NCBI RefSeq assembly: GCF_938045465.1
Contig: NZ_CALIBF010000078.1
Location: forward strand, 1 to 13,319
Reading direction: 5' to 3'
From: an uncultured Campylobacter sp.
GTDB lineage: Bacteria; Campylobacterota; Campylobacteria; Campylobacterales; Campylobacteraceae
DNA length: 13,319 nucleotides
How positions within the stretch are numbered: position 1 is the stretch's first letter; each line of letters opens with the position of its first letter. The notes below the pieces were generated by a model that saw only the letters and a program-made list of their open reading frames with translations, searched no databases and was not told the DNA's origin. The position numbers and the translations under genes are program-made. This document shows, in pieces, positions 1 through 6,525 of the stretch.

Positions 1-128
1 TTATCCCACTCGCTAACCATAGAAACCGCCTCTAGCGGTGATTTTGCCACGTTTGTACTTGCCATTGCATTGCCTCCTAAAATAAAACTTGACGTCATAA
101 GCGCCGCCGCAAATTTCTTAAGATACAT
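1..128 (-). CDS. N-terminus of an exported protein, cut by the left window edge
   Basis: A minus-strand frame opens with ATG at 126-128 and stays open for 42 codons to the window edge. It begins MYLKKFAAALMTSSF, followed by a small-residue stretch ending GGNAMAST. That is a typical Sec signal peptide: two lysines, a hydrophobic core, and a probable cleavage after AMA near residue 23. The mature part starts STNVAKSPLEAV and reaches SEWD. Two starts are possible. ATG at 126-128 has only a weak AAAGACAAAG ahead of it, while the in-frame ATG at 63-65 (residue 22) has a very good AGGAGG seven bases upstream; only the first gives a signal peptide. The gene is divergent from the AraC-type regulator, a common arrangement for a regulator and its target. 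The SEWD segment faintly recalls secreted alpha/beta hydrolases that often sit beside AraC regulators, but too little is visible to name it. Confidence 0.6.
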   Translation of the reverse strand, partial: MYLKKFAAALMTSSFILGGNAMASTNVAKSPLEAVSMVSEWD

Positions 129-178
129 CTTTGTCTTTTCGGTTTTGATTTAGCTTTACAAGCTGTTTTGTAATGTGC

Positions 179-184
179 ATTCTA
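179..184 (-). promoter_or_regulatory. Probable -10 box for the leftward exported-protein gene
   Basis: On the minus strand this reads TAGAAT, preceded by TG and one base (TGCTAGAAT), an extended -10 form. It lies about 50 bases before the first ATG of the leftward gene, implying a leader of roughly 44 bases. No -35 box is clear, which is usual for Campylobacter sigma-70 promoters. Assigned by position and sequence only. Confidence 0.4.
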
Positions 185-258
185 GCAGGATTTTAAATTT
201 TACGTTAGAACGATCCTCCAAATTTCATGCCTAATTCTGCAAAATTTCTAAAAAGGAG

Positions 259-264
259 TATAAT
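259..264 (+). promoter_or_regulatory. Probable -10 box for the AraC-type regulator gene
   Basis: A perfect TATAAT sits 27 bases before the regulator ATG, so the leader would be about 20 bases. A GGCGGAGAG ribosome binding site at about 279-287 follows. The upstream DNA is AT-rich with T tracts, in line with Campylobacter promoters. It faces away from the leftward -10 box at 179-184, so the two divergent genes share a compact control region of about 160 bases. Confidence 0.5.
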
Positions 265-291
265 TTCATAAAATTTGAGGCGGAGAGCAAG

Positions 292-1201
292 ATGAGTGAG
301 CTAAATTTACTAAAAGAGCAGACAAAAGAGTTTTTACTAAATAGATACGGCGTAAACGGCCTTGTTCAAAGCGACATCGACTCGCTTGATTTTTACATCA
401 GCGAAAAGACGCATGATTTTATCAATGTCATCTACAATCCATCTTTGTGCATTATACTTCAAGGGGCAAAGTCGGTGGGCTTTGGCGATGAGATGAGCGG
501 ATACAACGAGCAAAGGTATCTGCTCACATCGACCTATATGCCTCTAAGAGTGAGCCTAACCGACGCCTCAAAAGAGAGGCCATATATCTCGCTTACCCTT
601 AATTTTAGCATGGATGAAATTTATGAAGTGCTAAAAAACGTCGAGATAAAAAAAGAAGATAACATGCAAAAGAGCCAAAAGGGGGTATTTTTCGGCGATC
701 TTGCGGAGGAGATACTAGAGCCTGTTTTGAGGTTTGTTTGGTTGCTAGAAAAGCCAAAAGAGAAGATCAAATTTCTATCGGATCTTGCCAAAAAAAAGAG
801 ATCCTTTATGCCCTTGTAACAAGCGATAAAGCGGCTATTTTTTAAACAAATTTGCTATGCAAGGAAGCGTCTCGAATAAAATTTTAAAAGCCGTCGCAAA
901 GATAAAAAACGAATTTTCGCAAAAGCTAAATATGAAAGAGGTCGCGCGCGAATGCGATATGAGCGAGTCGTCGCTCTATCATAACTTCAAGGTCGTAACC
1001 TCGCTAAGCCCCATAGCTTTTCAAAAAAAGATCCGCCTAGAAGAGGCAAAAAATCTGCTCGCGACCAAAAATATCAGCGTTGCGCAGGCCGCCTTTGACG
1101 TAGGATACGAGAGCGCGTCGCAGTTTAGCCGCGAATACACCAGGATGTTTGGCGTACCGCCTAAAATTCACAGCGAAATTCTACGCTCCGGCGTGGCGTG
1201 A
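292..1201 (+). pseudogene. AraC-family transcriptional regulator, split by two frame breaks
   Basis: The locus encodes an AraC/XylS-type regulator in three successive frames. The N-terminal part (292 to about 797) matches the AraC_N domain seen in YqhC-like regulators, with NPSLCIILQGAK and LLTSTYMPL. The C-terminal part (about 833-1201) holds the two helix-turn-helix units, including MKEVARECDMSESSLYHNFK and AFDVGYESASQFSREYTRMF, the family signature. Between them the expected text continues in the other frames: EILYALVTSDKA from 798, then GYFLNKFAMQGS from 833. One break lies at an A8 run (790-797) and the other at GCGGCT (831-836), where GCGGGCT would restore the frame. Adding one base at each gives 912 bases, or 303 residues, a normal family length. 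As written, translation stops at 817-819 and yields a protein without its DNA-binding domain. It is divergent from an exported protein and convergent with mdaB, which it may have regulated. Real decay, slippage at the A8 run and sequencing error all remain possible. Confidence 0.85.
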
Positions 1202-1291
1202 GTTTAAATTTAGATCAAATTTAACGGCACAAAGGGCAGGGTAAAATTTCTACTGTCTAGCTTATAAATTTGCGCTAAAGTCTGCTTAAAT

Positions 1292-1870
1292 TTAGCCGAA
1301 AACCCTTTTTAAATGCGCTTCGTAATCCCTCGTAAAACGCTCTACGTCGGGATTTTTAATGACGTCGTTACACATAAAAGTAGGCAGCCTTTTCGTGCCT
1401 AAAAACTCATTTATCTTATGAAAATGCAAGTAAACGCCGTCCACGCCCACGCCCTCGAAAAAATCGCCTGGCTTGTCAAATGCCTGAAGCGGCGCATTCC
1501 ACGTGACGCTTAGCATATGCGATTTGCCCTTTATCATGCCGCCGGTGCCGTATCCGTCGTTTGGACTCGCGCTGTGCCGCCCGTCGTTTGCCACTATCTT
1601 GCCTATGCCGCCCATAAACACCTCGTCTACGTACTTTTTGACTAGCCAAGGCTCGCCCATCCACCACGCGGGCATCTGCTAGATCACGGCATCCATCCAT
1701 AGAAATTTTTCTACCTCAGCATCTATATCGTAGCCCTCGTGTATCGTAGTTTCGCACGTTTCGTGCCCTAAGGCTTGTAGCGTTTTTTTGGCTAACTCGT
1801 GCAGCGTCTTGCTTAGCTTGCCGCCTTTGCCGTTAAAAGGCGCTCCGCCGTTGATAAGTAATATTTTCAT
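1292..1870 (-). pseudogene. mdaB: NAD(P)H:quinone reductase MdaB with an internal amber stop
   Basis: The frame encodes a flavodoxin-fold NAD(P)H-dependent oxidoreductase of the MdaB (modulator of drug activity B) type. Family members reduce quinones by two electrons with FAD and protect against oxidative stress in the cytoplasm. It starts MKILLINGG at 1868-1870, with AAGGAT upstream at the right distance; an upstream in-frame ATG at 1910-1912 has no such site. Family landmarks are GYDIDAEVEKFLW, then QMPAWWMGEPW, MLSVTWNAP, FFEGVGVDGVYLHFHK and PTFMCNDVIKNP, all in one frame. The frame is broken once, by TAG at 1679-1681 (codon 64), between DAVI and QMPAWW. As I recall the family, this place is usually Tyr (VIYQMP), so a one-base change TAT or TAC to TAG explains it. 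The full frame of 192 positions matches the E. coli length of about 193. A 63-residue fragment would lack the cofactor site and should be inactive. The gene lies end to end with the damaged AraC-type gene. Confidence 0.88.
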
Positions 1871-1931
1871 TTTGATCCTTTGATTAAATTTATTCGTTAG
1901 CGACACTCGCACACCTAAGTTAAAATTTCAC

Positions 1932-1949
1932 TTCGCAACCCTATGCGAA
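1932..1949. promoter_or_regulatory. Perfect 6-bp inverted repeat between the peptidase gene and mdaB
   Basis: TTCGCA, a six-base spacer (ACCCTA), then TGCGAA. It sits 59 bases downstream of the peptidase stop and 61 bases upstream of the mdaB start, both on the minus strand. It could be an operator for mdaB or a weak stem-loop ending the peptidase transcript. No U tract follows directly in the minus direction, which weakens the terminator reading. The function is not known. Confidence 0.35.
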
Positions 1950-2007
1950 AATATAAGCGTAAATTTTATGAAGCGTTTAATTACTAATTTTACTTTTACG
2001 CCGCAGT

Positions 2008-2628
2008 TTACCGCCCTAAAATTTCAAATTTATCGCCGTGCACCGCGATCGCTTCGGCGTTATTTATCGGCGTCAAATTTAGCTTACTGCCGTAAATTTT
2101 TAAAATTTCAGCCGCGCTTTGCACGAAAGGCTCCTCGCCGTAGTGTACTACTGGATAGAATTTAACAAGATCTAGCCCAGTTTGCGCTGCTACTAATTCA
2201 CTACCACTCGCATCGTCCATCACGCTCGCATACTCCACGCTAGGCGCCGCTATCATCGCACCCGCCGACTCGCCCACGTACACGAGCTCGCCGCTTCGGA
2301 CGCGATCTGCGATGAGGGCTACCAGATCCTTCTTTTTAAGCTCGCGCAAAAGATAAAAGGTGTTGCCGCCGCTTACGTAAAGCACCCGCGCCGCGCCGAT
2401 CTTTGCCTTGGCTTCGGCTTCGCTCACTTTTGAAACATCTAAAATTTGAACCTCAAAACCCATTTTGGCAAACGCCTCTTTCGCCTCGTCCACGTAGTCT
2501 CGGTATTCCTCTACGTTTGCGGCGGTCGGGATAAAAAGCACCTCTTTAGCGCGGATATTTTGCCTCGCATAGTCCTCAAAAAGCGTCGCCGCACCCGCAA
2601 AATAGGAGCATAAAAACATCTCTATCAT
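2008..2628 (-). CDS. Peptidase family S51 (dipeptidase E-like) protein
   Basis: This 206-residue cytoplasmic protein has the class I glutamine amidotransferase-like fold of peptidase family S51, whose best-known member, PepE, cleaves Asp-X dipeptides. Visible landmarks are FLCSYF at the N-terminus, LFIPTAA (31-37), YVSGGNTFYLL (84-94), and the nucleophile elbow GESAGAM (119-125) with Ser121 as the predicted nucleophile. His162 in PVVHYG is the likely catalytic base, and Glu192 in NNAEAIAV may be the third triad member; these two come from family knowledge and rough alignment. The length fits the family (about 205-235). ATG at 2626-2628 follows AAGGAA at good spacing; Met4 is a weaker alternative. 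It may be transcribed with mdaB, 137 bases downstream, although an inverted repeat lies between them. The exact substrate cannot be told, and cyanophycinase-like relatives share the fold, so no gene symbol is given. Confidence 0.85.
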   Translation of the reverse strand: MIEMFLCSYFAGAATLFEDYARQNIRAKEVLFIPTAANVEEYRDYVDEAKEAFAKMGFEVQILDVSKVSEAEAKAKIGAARVLYVSGGNTFYLLRELKKKDLVALIADRVRSGELVYVGESAGAMIAAPSVEYASVMDDASGSELVAAQTGLDLVKFYPVVHYGEEPFVQSAAEILKIYGSKLNLTPINNAEAIAVHGDKFEILGR

Positions 2629-2988
2629 TGTTTTTCCTTTAATTAAATTTGCGCTGATTTAAAGCGCTCGTAAAGCTTGGCCGCAATGACTGCGAGCAAA
2701 CGTATTTCAAAACGAGTAGATCAAATTCTACCGCGCCCACAAAGCAAGCGCACGACAAAAAAACGGCGCGGGCGGAATTCTGTCGATAAAAGGGCAAAAT
2801 TTACCGCCGCAGCGATTACAAAATACGCCAAAACCCAAACGGCAACGCAAACCACTCCACAATCACCAACTGCCTGGCGATTTCAAACTTCACTGAAACG
2901 ACGCGAGCCTGTTAGATTAAGCTAGCTAGAGGAGTCGATCAGAGCGAACGATCGAATCGATCAAGGCAAGTCAGCCAAGGCAAAACGG
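2629..2988. other. 360-base gene-poor stretch between the peptidase gene and lpxD
   Basis: No convincing gene is seen. A plus-strand open frame at 2677-2925 encodes a Lys/Arg/Thr-rich product with no recognisable domain and no ribosome binding site, so it is left out. On the minus strand a short frame reads RFEIRLLAVIAAKLYERF and ends at 2643-2645. Its composition is protein-like, but it has no start and could be a gene remnant or chance. The lpxD-proximal part (about 2920-2965) is crowded with small palindromes such as GCTAGC and several GATCGA/CGATC words. The peptidase promoter should lie here, but no clear -10 box stands out. Confidence 0.5.
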
Positions 2989-3885
2989 CTAGTGCTTTTT
3001 ATCTTTAAAAAATCTAACGATCTTAGCCTGCAGCTTGAACCACTCGCTAAGCTCCATTATAGGCTGCCCCGCGTAGTTTTTGCCGCCCGCTAGATCCTTG
3101 CTTATGCCGCCGCGCGCCGCGATCTGAGTGAAATCGCCCACGCTTACGTGTCCGCCGCTGCCGCTCTGTCCGCCCATCACGACGTTACGCCCAAGCGTCG
3201 TCGAGCCCGCAAGTCCAACTTGAGAGACGATGAGGCAGTTTTGCCCAAGCTCGCAGTTGTGCCCGATTTGAACGAGATTGTCGATCTTGCTGCCCCGCCC
3301 AATTATCGTCGAGCCGAATACCGCGCGATCGATCGTCGTGCATGCGCCGATTTCGACCTCGTCTTGCAGCACGACGTTACCGTTGTGATAAATTTTAACG
3401 TGCTCGCCCGTTTTAGTGTGTGCATAGCCGAAACCGTCGCTTCCGATGACGGCGTTTGCGTGGATCACGCAGCCGCTTCCGATATGTACGTCATCGCCGA
3501 TATACGCGCCGCTTAAGATGACGCAATTCTCGCCGATCGTGGAATTTACGCCGATATGTACGTTCTGCCCGATCTGCGCGCTGGCGGCGATCTTTGCGGG
3601 CGCGCCGCTGCGAATGAGCGGCTTAGCAAAATGCGCGCTTAGGATCGCAAAGGCTAGATGCGGATTTTCGCACTCTAGCACTCGCACGCCGCTTGGGGCT
3701 GCGGTGCCGATTTTTACTAGCACGGCGGCCGCTTTGGTGGCAGATAAAAATTTCTCGTTTTTGTCGCTGTCGCAGTAGCTCAGCTCGCTTTGCCTTGCGT
3801 TTTGAAGCGAATTTATCGCGGTGATCTCCGCGTCCGCTCCGCTAAGCTCTATGTTTAAAATTTCGGCAATTTTGGATAATTTCAT
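2989..3885 (-). CDS. lpxD: UDP-3-O-(3-hydroxyacyl)glucosamine N-acyltransferase LpxD
   Basis: LpxD transfers a 3-hydroxyacyl chain from acyl carrier protein to the 2-amino group of UDP-3-O-acylglucosamine, the third step of lipid A synthesis, in the cytoplasm. The 298-residue protein has an N-terminal uridine-binding domain (about 1-95, SLQNARQSELSYCDSDKN), then a left-handed beta-helix of hexapeptide repeats (about 98-260), and a short C-terminal helix (EWFKLQAKIVRFFKD). Key signatures are GSDGFGYAH (148-156), EIGACTTIDRA (179-188) and QIGHNC (206-211), where His209 matches the catalytic His239 of E. coli. AAAGGAG stands at good spacing before ATG 3883-3885. It follows ilvH by 31 bases on the same strand, the order known from C. 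jejuni. It is shorter than the usual 315-340 residues because about one 18-residue helix turn seems to be missing just before GSDGFGYAH, though the frame is intact. Function is probably retained but not certain. Confidence 0.96.
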   Translation of the reverse strand: MKLSKIAEILNIELSGADAEITAINSLQNARQSELSYCDSDKNEKFLSATKAAAVLVKIGTAAPSGVRVLECENPHLAFAILSAHFAKPLIRSGAPAKIAASAQIGQNVHIGVNSTIGENCVILSGAYIGDDVHIGSGCVIHANAVIGSDGFGYAHTKTGEHVKIYHNGNVVLQDEVEIGACTTIDRAVFGSTIIGRGSKIDNLVQIGHNCELGQNCLIVSQVGLAGSTTLGRNVVMGGQSGSGGHVSVGDFTQIAARGGISKDLAGGKNYAGQPIMELSEWFKLQAKIVRFFKDKKH

Positions 3886-3916
3886 TTGCGCTCCTTTGAT
3901 TAAATTTTATCGCCGC

Positions 3917-4387
3917 TTACATATCCAGCGCGACGCTGCCGCCGCGGACGACGTCGATCGGATTGTATTTTTTTATCGTCTTTAAAAATCCATCGATGCG
4001 GTCTGCGTCGTCGCACGCCATGATGACGATCTTGCTGTCGTCGCTGTTTGCGATGCTGCCGTTGTAGGCTTTTAAAACGGCGTCAAGCCCCGCTAAATTT
4101 TCACCCAACGCGATCTTTACCAAAACCATCTCCTTTTCGACGAATTTTGCATCCTCAATGACCTTGTAAACGGGGATCAGTTTATGAAGCTGCTTAGTGA
4201 TCTGCTCTATGACGCGCTCGTCGCCCGAAGTGACGATGCTAAGGCGCGATAGACCGGTATTTGAGATCGGCGCAACGGTGAGGCTGTCGATATTATAGCC
4301 GCGCCCCGCAAAAAGCCCCGAAATCCGCGACAAAACGCCGTGCTCGTCGGTAACGACGACCGAGATTACTCTTCTTATGCTATTCAT
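3917..4387 (-). CDS. ilvH: Acetolactate synthase small (regulatory) subunit
   Basis: IlvH is the 156-residue regulatory subunit of acetohydroxyacid synthase. It activates the catalytic subunit IlvB and in characterised enzymes confers feedback inhibition by valine. An N-terminal ACT domain (about 4-78) is clear from RRVISVVVTDEHGVLSRISG and GRGYNIDSLTVAPI, the latter carrying the Gly and Asn residues tied to valine sensitivity in related enzymes. The C-terminal domain (about 80-156) includes KFVEKEMVLVKIAL and ends RGGSVALDM. The length is close to E. coli IlvH (163). The ATG at 4385-4387 begins two bases after the ilvB stop codon, and its AGGAG ribosome binding site lies in the last codons of ilvB, so the two subunits are translationally coupled. 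Confidence 0.97.
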   Translation of the reverse strand: MNSIRRVISVVVTDEHGVLSRISGLFAGRGYNIDSLTVAPISNTGLSRLSIVTSGDERVIEQITKQLHKLIPVYKVIEDAKFVEKEMVLVKIALGENLAGLDAVLKAYNGSIANSDDSKIVIMACDDADRIDGFLKTIKKYNPIDVVRGGSVALDM

Positions 4388-4389
4388 CT

Positions 4390-6084
4390 TTACGACTCCT
4401 GCTCAAAAATCATATTGTAAAGCGCGCCGCCTGCAGGCACCATCGGCCAGACGTTTTCGAAGCGATCGATCTTAGCCTCGATGACACTTACTTTCTTACT
4501 CGCAAGAGCCTGCTTCAGCGCGTCTTCAAATTCCGCTTTTGTGCTAACGCTAAAGCCTACGCCGCCGAAGCCCCCCGCAATTTTTACGAAATTGGGCTGC
4601 GAGCTAAGATCGGTCGATGAGAAACGCTGCCCGTAAAATAGGCTCTGCCACTGCCGCACCATGCCTAAGAAATTGTTGTTTAATACGATATTTACGACGT
4701 TTAGACCGCTCGCGCTCGCAGTCATCAGCTCTTGGATATTCATCAAAATCGAGCCGTCGCCGCTGAAATTTATAACCGGTCTGTCTCCCGCATAAGCCTT
4801 CGCGCCCAATGCCGCAGGAAGACCATAGCCCATCGTGCCCTGCCCGCCGCTACTTAGCAGAGTGCGTGGCTTGCAAAACGGATAAAACTGCGCGACCCAC
4901 ATCTGGTGCTGCCCCACGTCCGTAGCGATGATAGCATCCTCGCCCGCGATTTTTGCGGTGCTTTGTATAACCCACTGCGGCTTTAAAATTTCATCGCTGT
5001 CGTTAAATTTAAGCGGGTGAATTTCATCGTATTTGCGGATGAGCTCGCGCCACTGCTCGAAATTTGCAGGGCTGACCTCGCTTTTAATGCGCGGCAGCAT
5101 CTCCTCTAACACCGATTTCACATCGCCCACGATCGGATAATCCGCGTTTATGATCTTTGAGATCGAGCTAGGATCGATATCGACGTGGATGATCTTTGCG
5201 TTTTTGCCGAATTCGCTAAGCTTGCCGGTTACGCGATCGTCAAATCTCGCGCCCAAGCAGATTATCAGATCAGACTCGCTAAGCGCCATATTTGCGGCAT
5301 AGCTGCCGTGCATTCCGACCATACCTAAATTTAATTTATCGTCGCTTCGCACGGCTCCCAGCGCCATAAGGGTTTGCACGACCGGGATCTGCGCAAACTC
5401 GCTAAGCTCGCGCACCAGCTCGCTTGCACCCGCGCTGATGACGCCGCCGCCGATGTAGAGGATAGGCTTTTTGCAGTTTGCGATTAACTCAACGGCTTTT
5501 TTGATCTGTTTAGCGTTGCCTTTATAATTCGGCTTATAAGTCTGCATCTTGATTTCACTAGGATATTCAAAAACGCCTAGCTTCGCCGTCACGTCCTTCG
5601 GCACATCGACATGCACGGGCCCCGGTCTGCCGCTGCGAGCGATATAAAAGGCTTCTTTTAAAATTCTAGGCAGCTCTTCGATCGTTTTAACCAGATAGTT
5701 ATGCTTGACGCAGGGGCGTGAAATTCCGATCGCATCGATCTCTTGAAAGGCGTCGGTGCCGATAAGCGAGGTCGCCACCTGTCCGCTGATAAGCACGATC
5801 GGGATGCTATCGCTATACGCCGTAGCAAGCCCCGTAAGCGCGTTCGTAAATCCAGGACCGCTTGTAACGACCGCCACGCCGACCTTGCCGCTAGCGCGCG
5901 CGTATCCGTCCGCAGCCATCGCCGCAGCCTGCTCGTGGCGCACCAAAATGTGTCTGAAGTATTTTTGTTTGTAAATTTCATCATAAATATTCAGCGCCGC
6001 GCCGCCCGGATAGCCGAAAACCACCTCGACCCCCTCCTGCCGCAACGCCTCCACGATCATCTGCGATCCGCTAATTTCTTTCAT
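4390..6084 (-). CDS. ilvB: Acetolactate synthase large (catalytic) subunit
   Basis: This is the thiamine diphosphate enzyme that condenses two pyruvates to acetolactate, or pyruvate with 2-ketobutyrate to acetohydroxybutyrate, the first common step to valine, leucine and isoleucine. It is 564 residues, normal for the family, with three domains. The N-terminal ThDP-binding domain (about 1-168) has FGYPGGAALNIYD and the catalytic Glu51 in VRHEQAAAMAADGYAR. The central FAD-binding domain (about 190-330) has ICLGARFDDRVTGK. The C-terminal domain (about 370-540) has the Mg-ThDP motif GDGS (442-445) through LNNNF (468-472), then MVRQWQ with Trp479, the position linked to herbicide binding. GQGTMGYGLPAALGAK is also canonical. 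The ATG at 6082-6084 is preceded by AGGAT at about seven bases. It heads the ilvB-ilvH-lpxD operon. The C. jejuni equivalent is often named ilvI. Confidence 0.98.
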   Translation of the reverse strand: MKEISGSQMIVEALRQEGVEVVFGYPGGAALNIYDEIYKQKYFRHILVRHEQAAAMAADGYARASGKVGVAVVTSGPGFTNALTGLATAYSDSIPIVLISGQVATSLIGTDAFQEIDAIGISRPCVKHNYLVKTIEELPRILKEAFYIARSGRPGPVHVDVPKDVTAKLGVFEYPSEIKMQTYKPNYKGNAKQIKKAVELIANCKKPILYIGGGVISAGASELVRELSEFAQIPVVQTLMALGAVRSDDKLNLGMVGMHGSYAANMALSESDLIICLGARFDDRVTGKLSEFGKNAKIIHVDIDPSSISKIINADYPIVGDVKSVLEEMLPRIKSEVSPANFEQWRELIRKYDEIHPLKFNDSDEILKPQWVIQSTAKIAGEDAIIATDVGQHQMWVAQFYPFCKPRTLLSSGGQGTMGYGLPAALGAKAYAGDRPVINFSGDGSILMNIQELMTASASGLNVVNIVLNNNFLGMVRQWQSLFYGQRFSSTDLSSQPNFVKIAGGFGGVGFSVSTKAEFEDALKQALASKKVSVIEAKIDRFENVWPMVPAGGALYNMIFEQES

Positions 6085-6525
6085 ACGCCCATCCTGTTTC
6101 GTTGGAATAATTTTGTGATTATATTATTTTGTAAATTAAATTTCACAAATTTTAGGCGCTAAATCGGGTCGAATTTAAAATTTAATAGCAGCAAGACGGG
6201 GCAAAATTTTGGAATTTAGCGAGAGTAGAAAAGGCAAATTTAAAATTTATCATGTGGCTGGATTTCGGATTTAAAATTTTAAAGTGCAGATTTGTTTCGA
6301 CCAAACGCGGCGCATCAGTTTTAACGTAAAATTTTGACTTGAAATTTTGCCACGCGAGGCTTGGATTAAATTTATAAAATTCTTTGAAATTTTATCGTAG
6401 CGCAGAGCGATGCCAGCGTAAATTTTAAATTCCATCGCTACAAAATTTTAAAATTTAGCCGTAAATTTAGGGCGGGCGGAATCTCGATTATAAAATTTTA
6501 AATCCCGCCTGCGTAAAATTAAATT
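6085..6525. other. 441-base AT-rich spacer dense in AAATTT words
   Basis: No gene is seen. By hand count AAATTT, itself a palindrome, occurs about 17 times, often inside longer symmetric words such as AAAATTTTAAAATTT. The DNA leads into ilvB and lies downstream of the ComEA-like gene. It contains the ilvB -10 box near its left end. A second minus-strand TATAAT lies at 6487-6492, between GGCGGG at 6471-6476 and CCCGCC at 6504-6509. AT-rich A and T tracts like these often give curved DNA, but nothing here proves a function. Confidence 0.6.
6118..6123 (-). promoter_or_regulatory. Probable -10 box for the ilvB-ilvH-lpxD operon
   Basis: Minus-strand TATAAT lies 33 bases before the ilvB ATG, predicting a leader of about 25-28 bases. 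That is too short for an attenuator with a leader peptide, so classical ilv attenuation is not supported from this start. Upstream A/T tracts replace a -35 box, as usual in Campylobacter. Confidence 0.55.

Noticed and set aside
2643..2720. Short minus-strand frame ending RFEIRLLAVIAAKLYERF
   Set aside because: Protein-like composition but no start, no identifiable family and a stop close upstream; too little to call a gene remnant.
2677..2925. Plus-strand open frame of 82 residues, very rich in Lys, Arg and Thr
   Set aside because: No ribosome binding site, no recognisable domain, and composition typical of chance translation of non-coding DNA.
3148..3778. Plus-strand open frames across lpxD
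   Set aside because: Antisense to the hexapeptide repeats of lpxD; their length reflects the base composition of the real gene.
5658..5984. Open frames on either strand inside ilvB
   Set aside because: They are out-of-frame or antisense to a strongly conserved enzyme and show no domain of their own.
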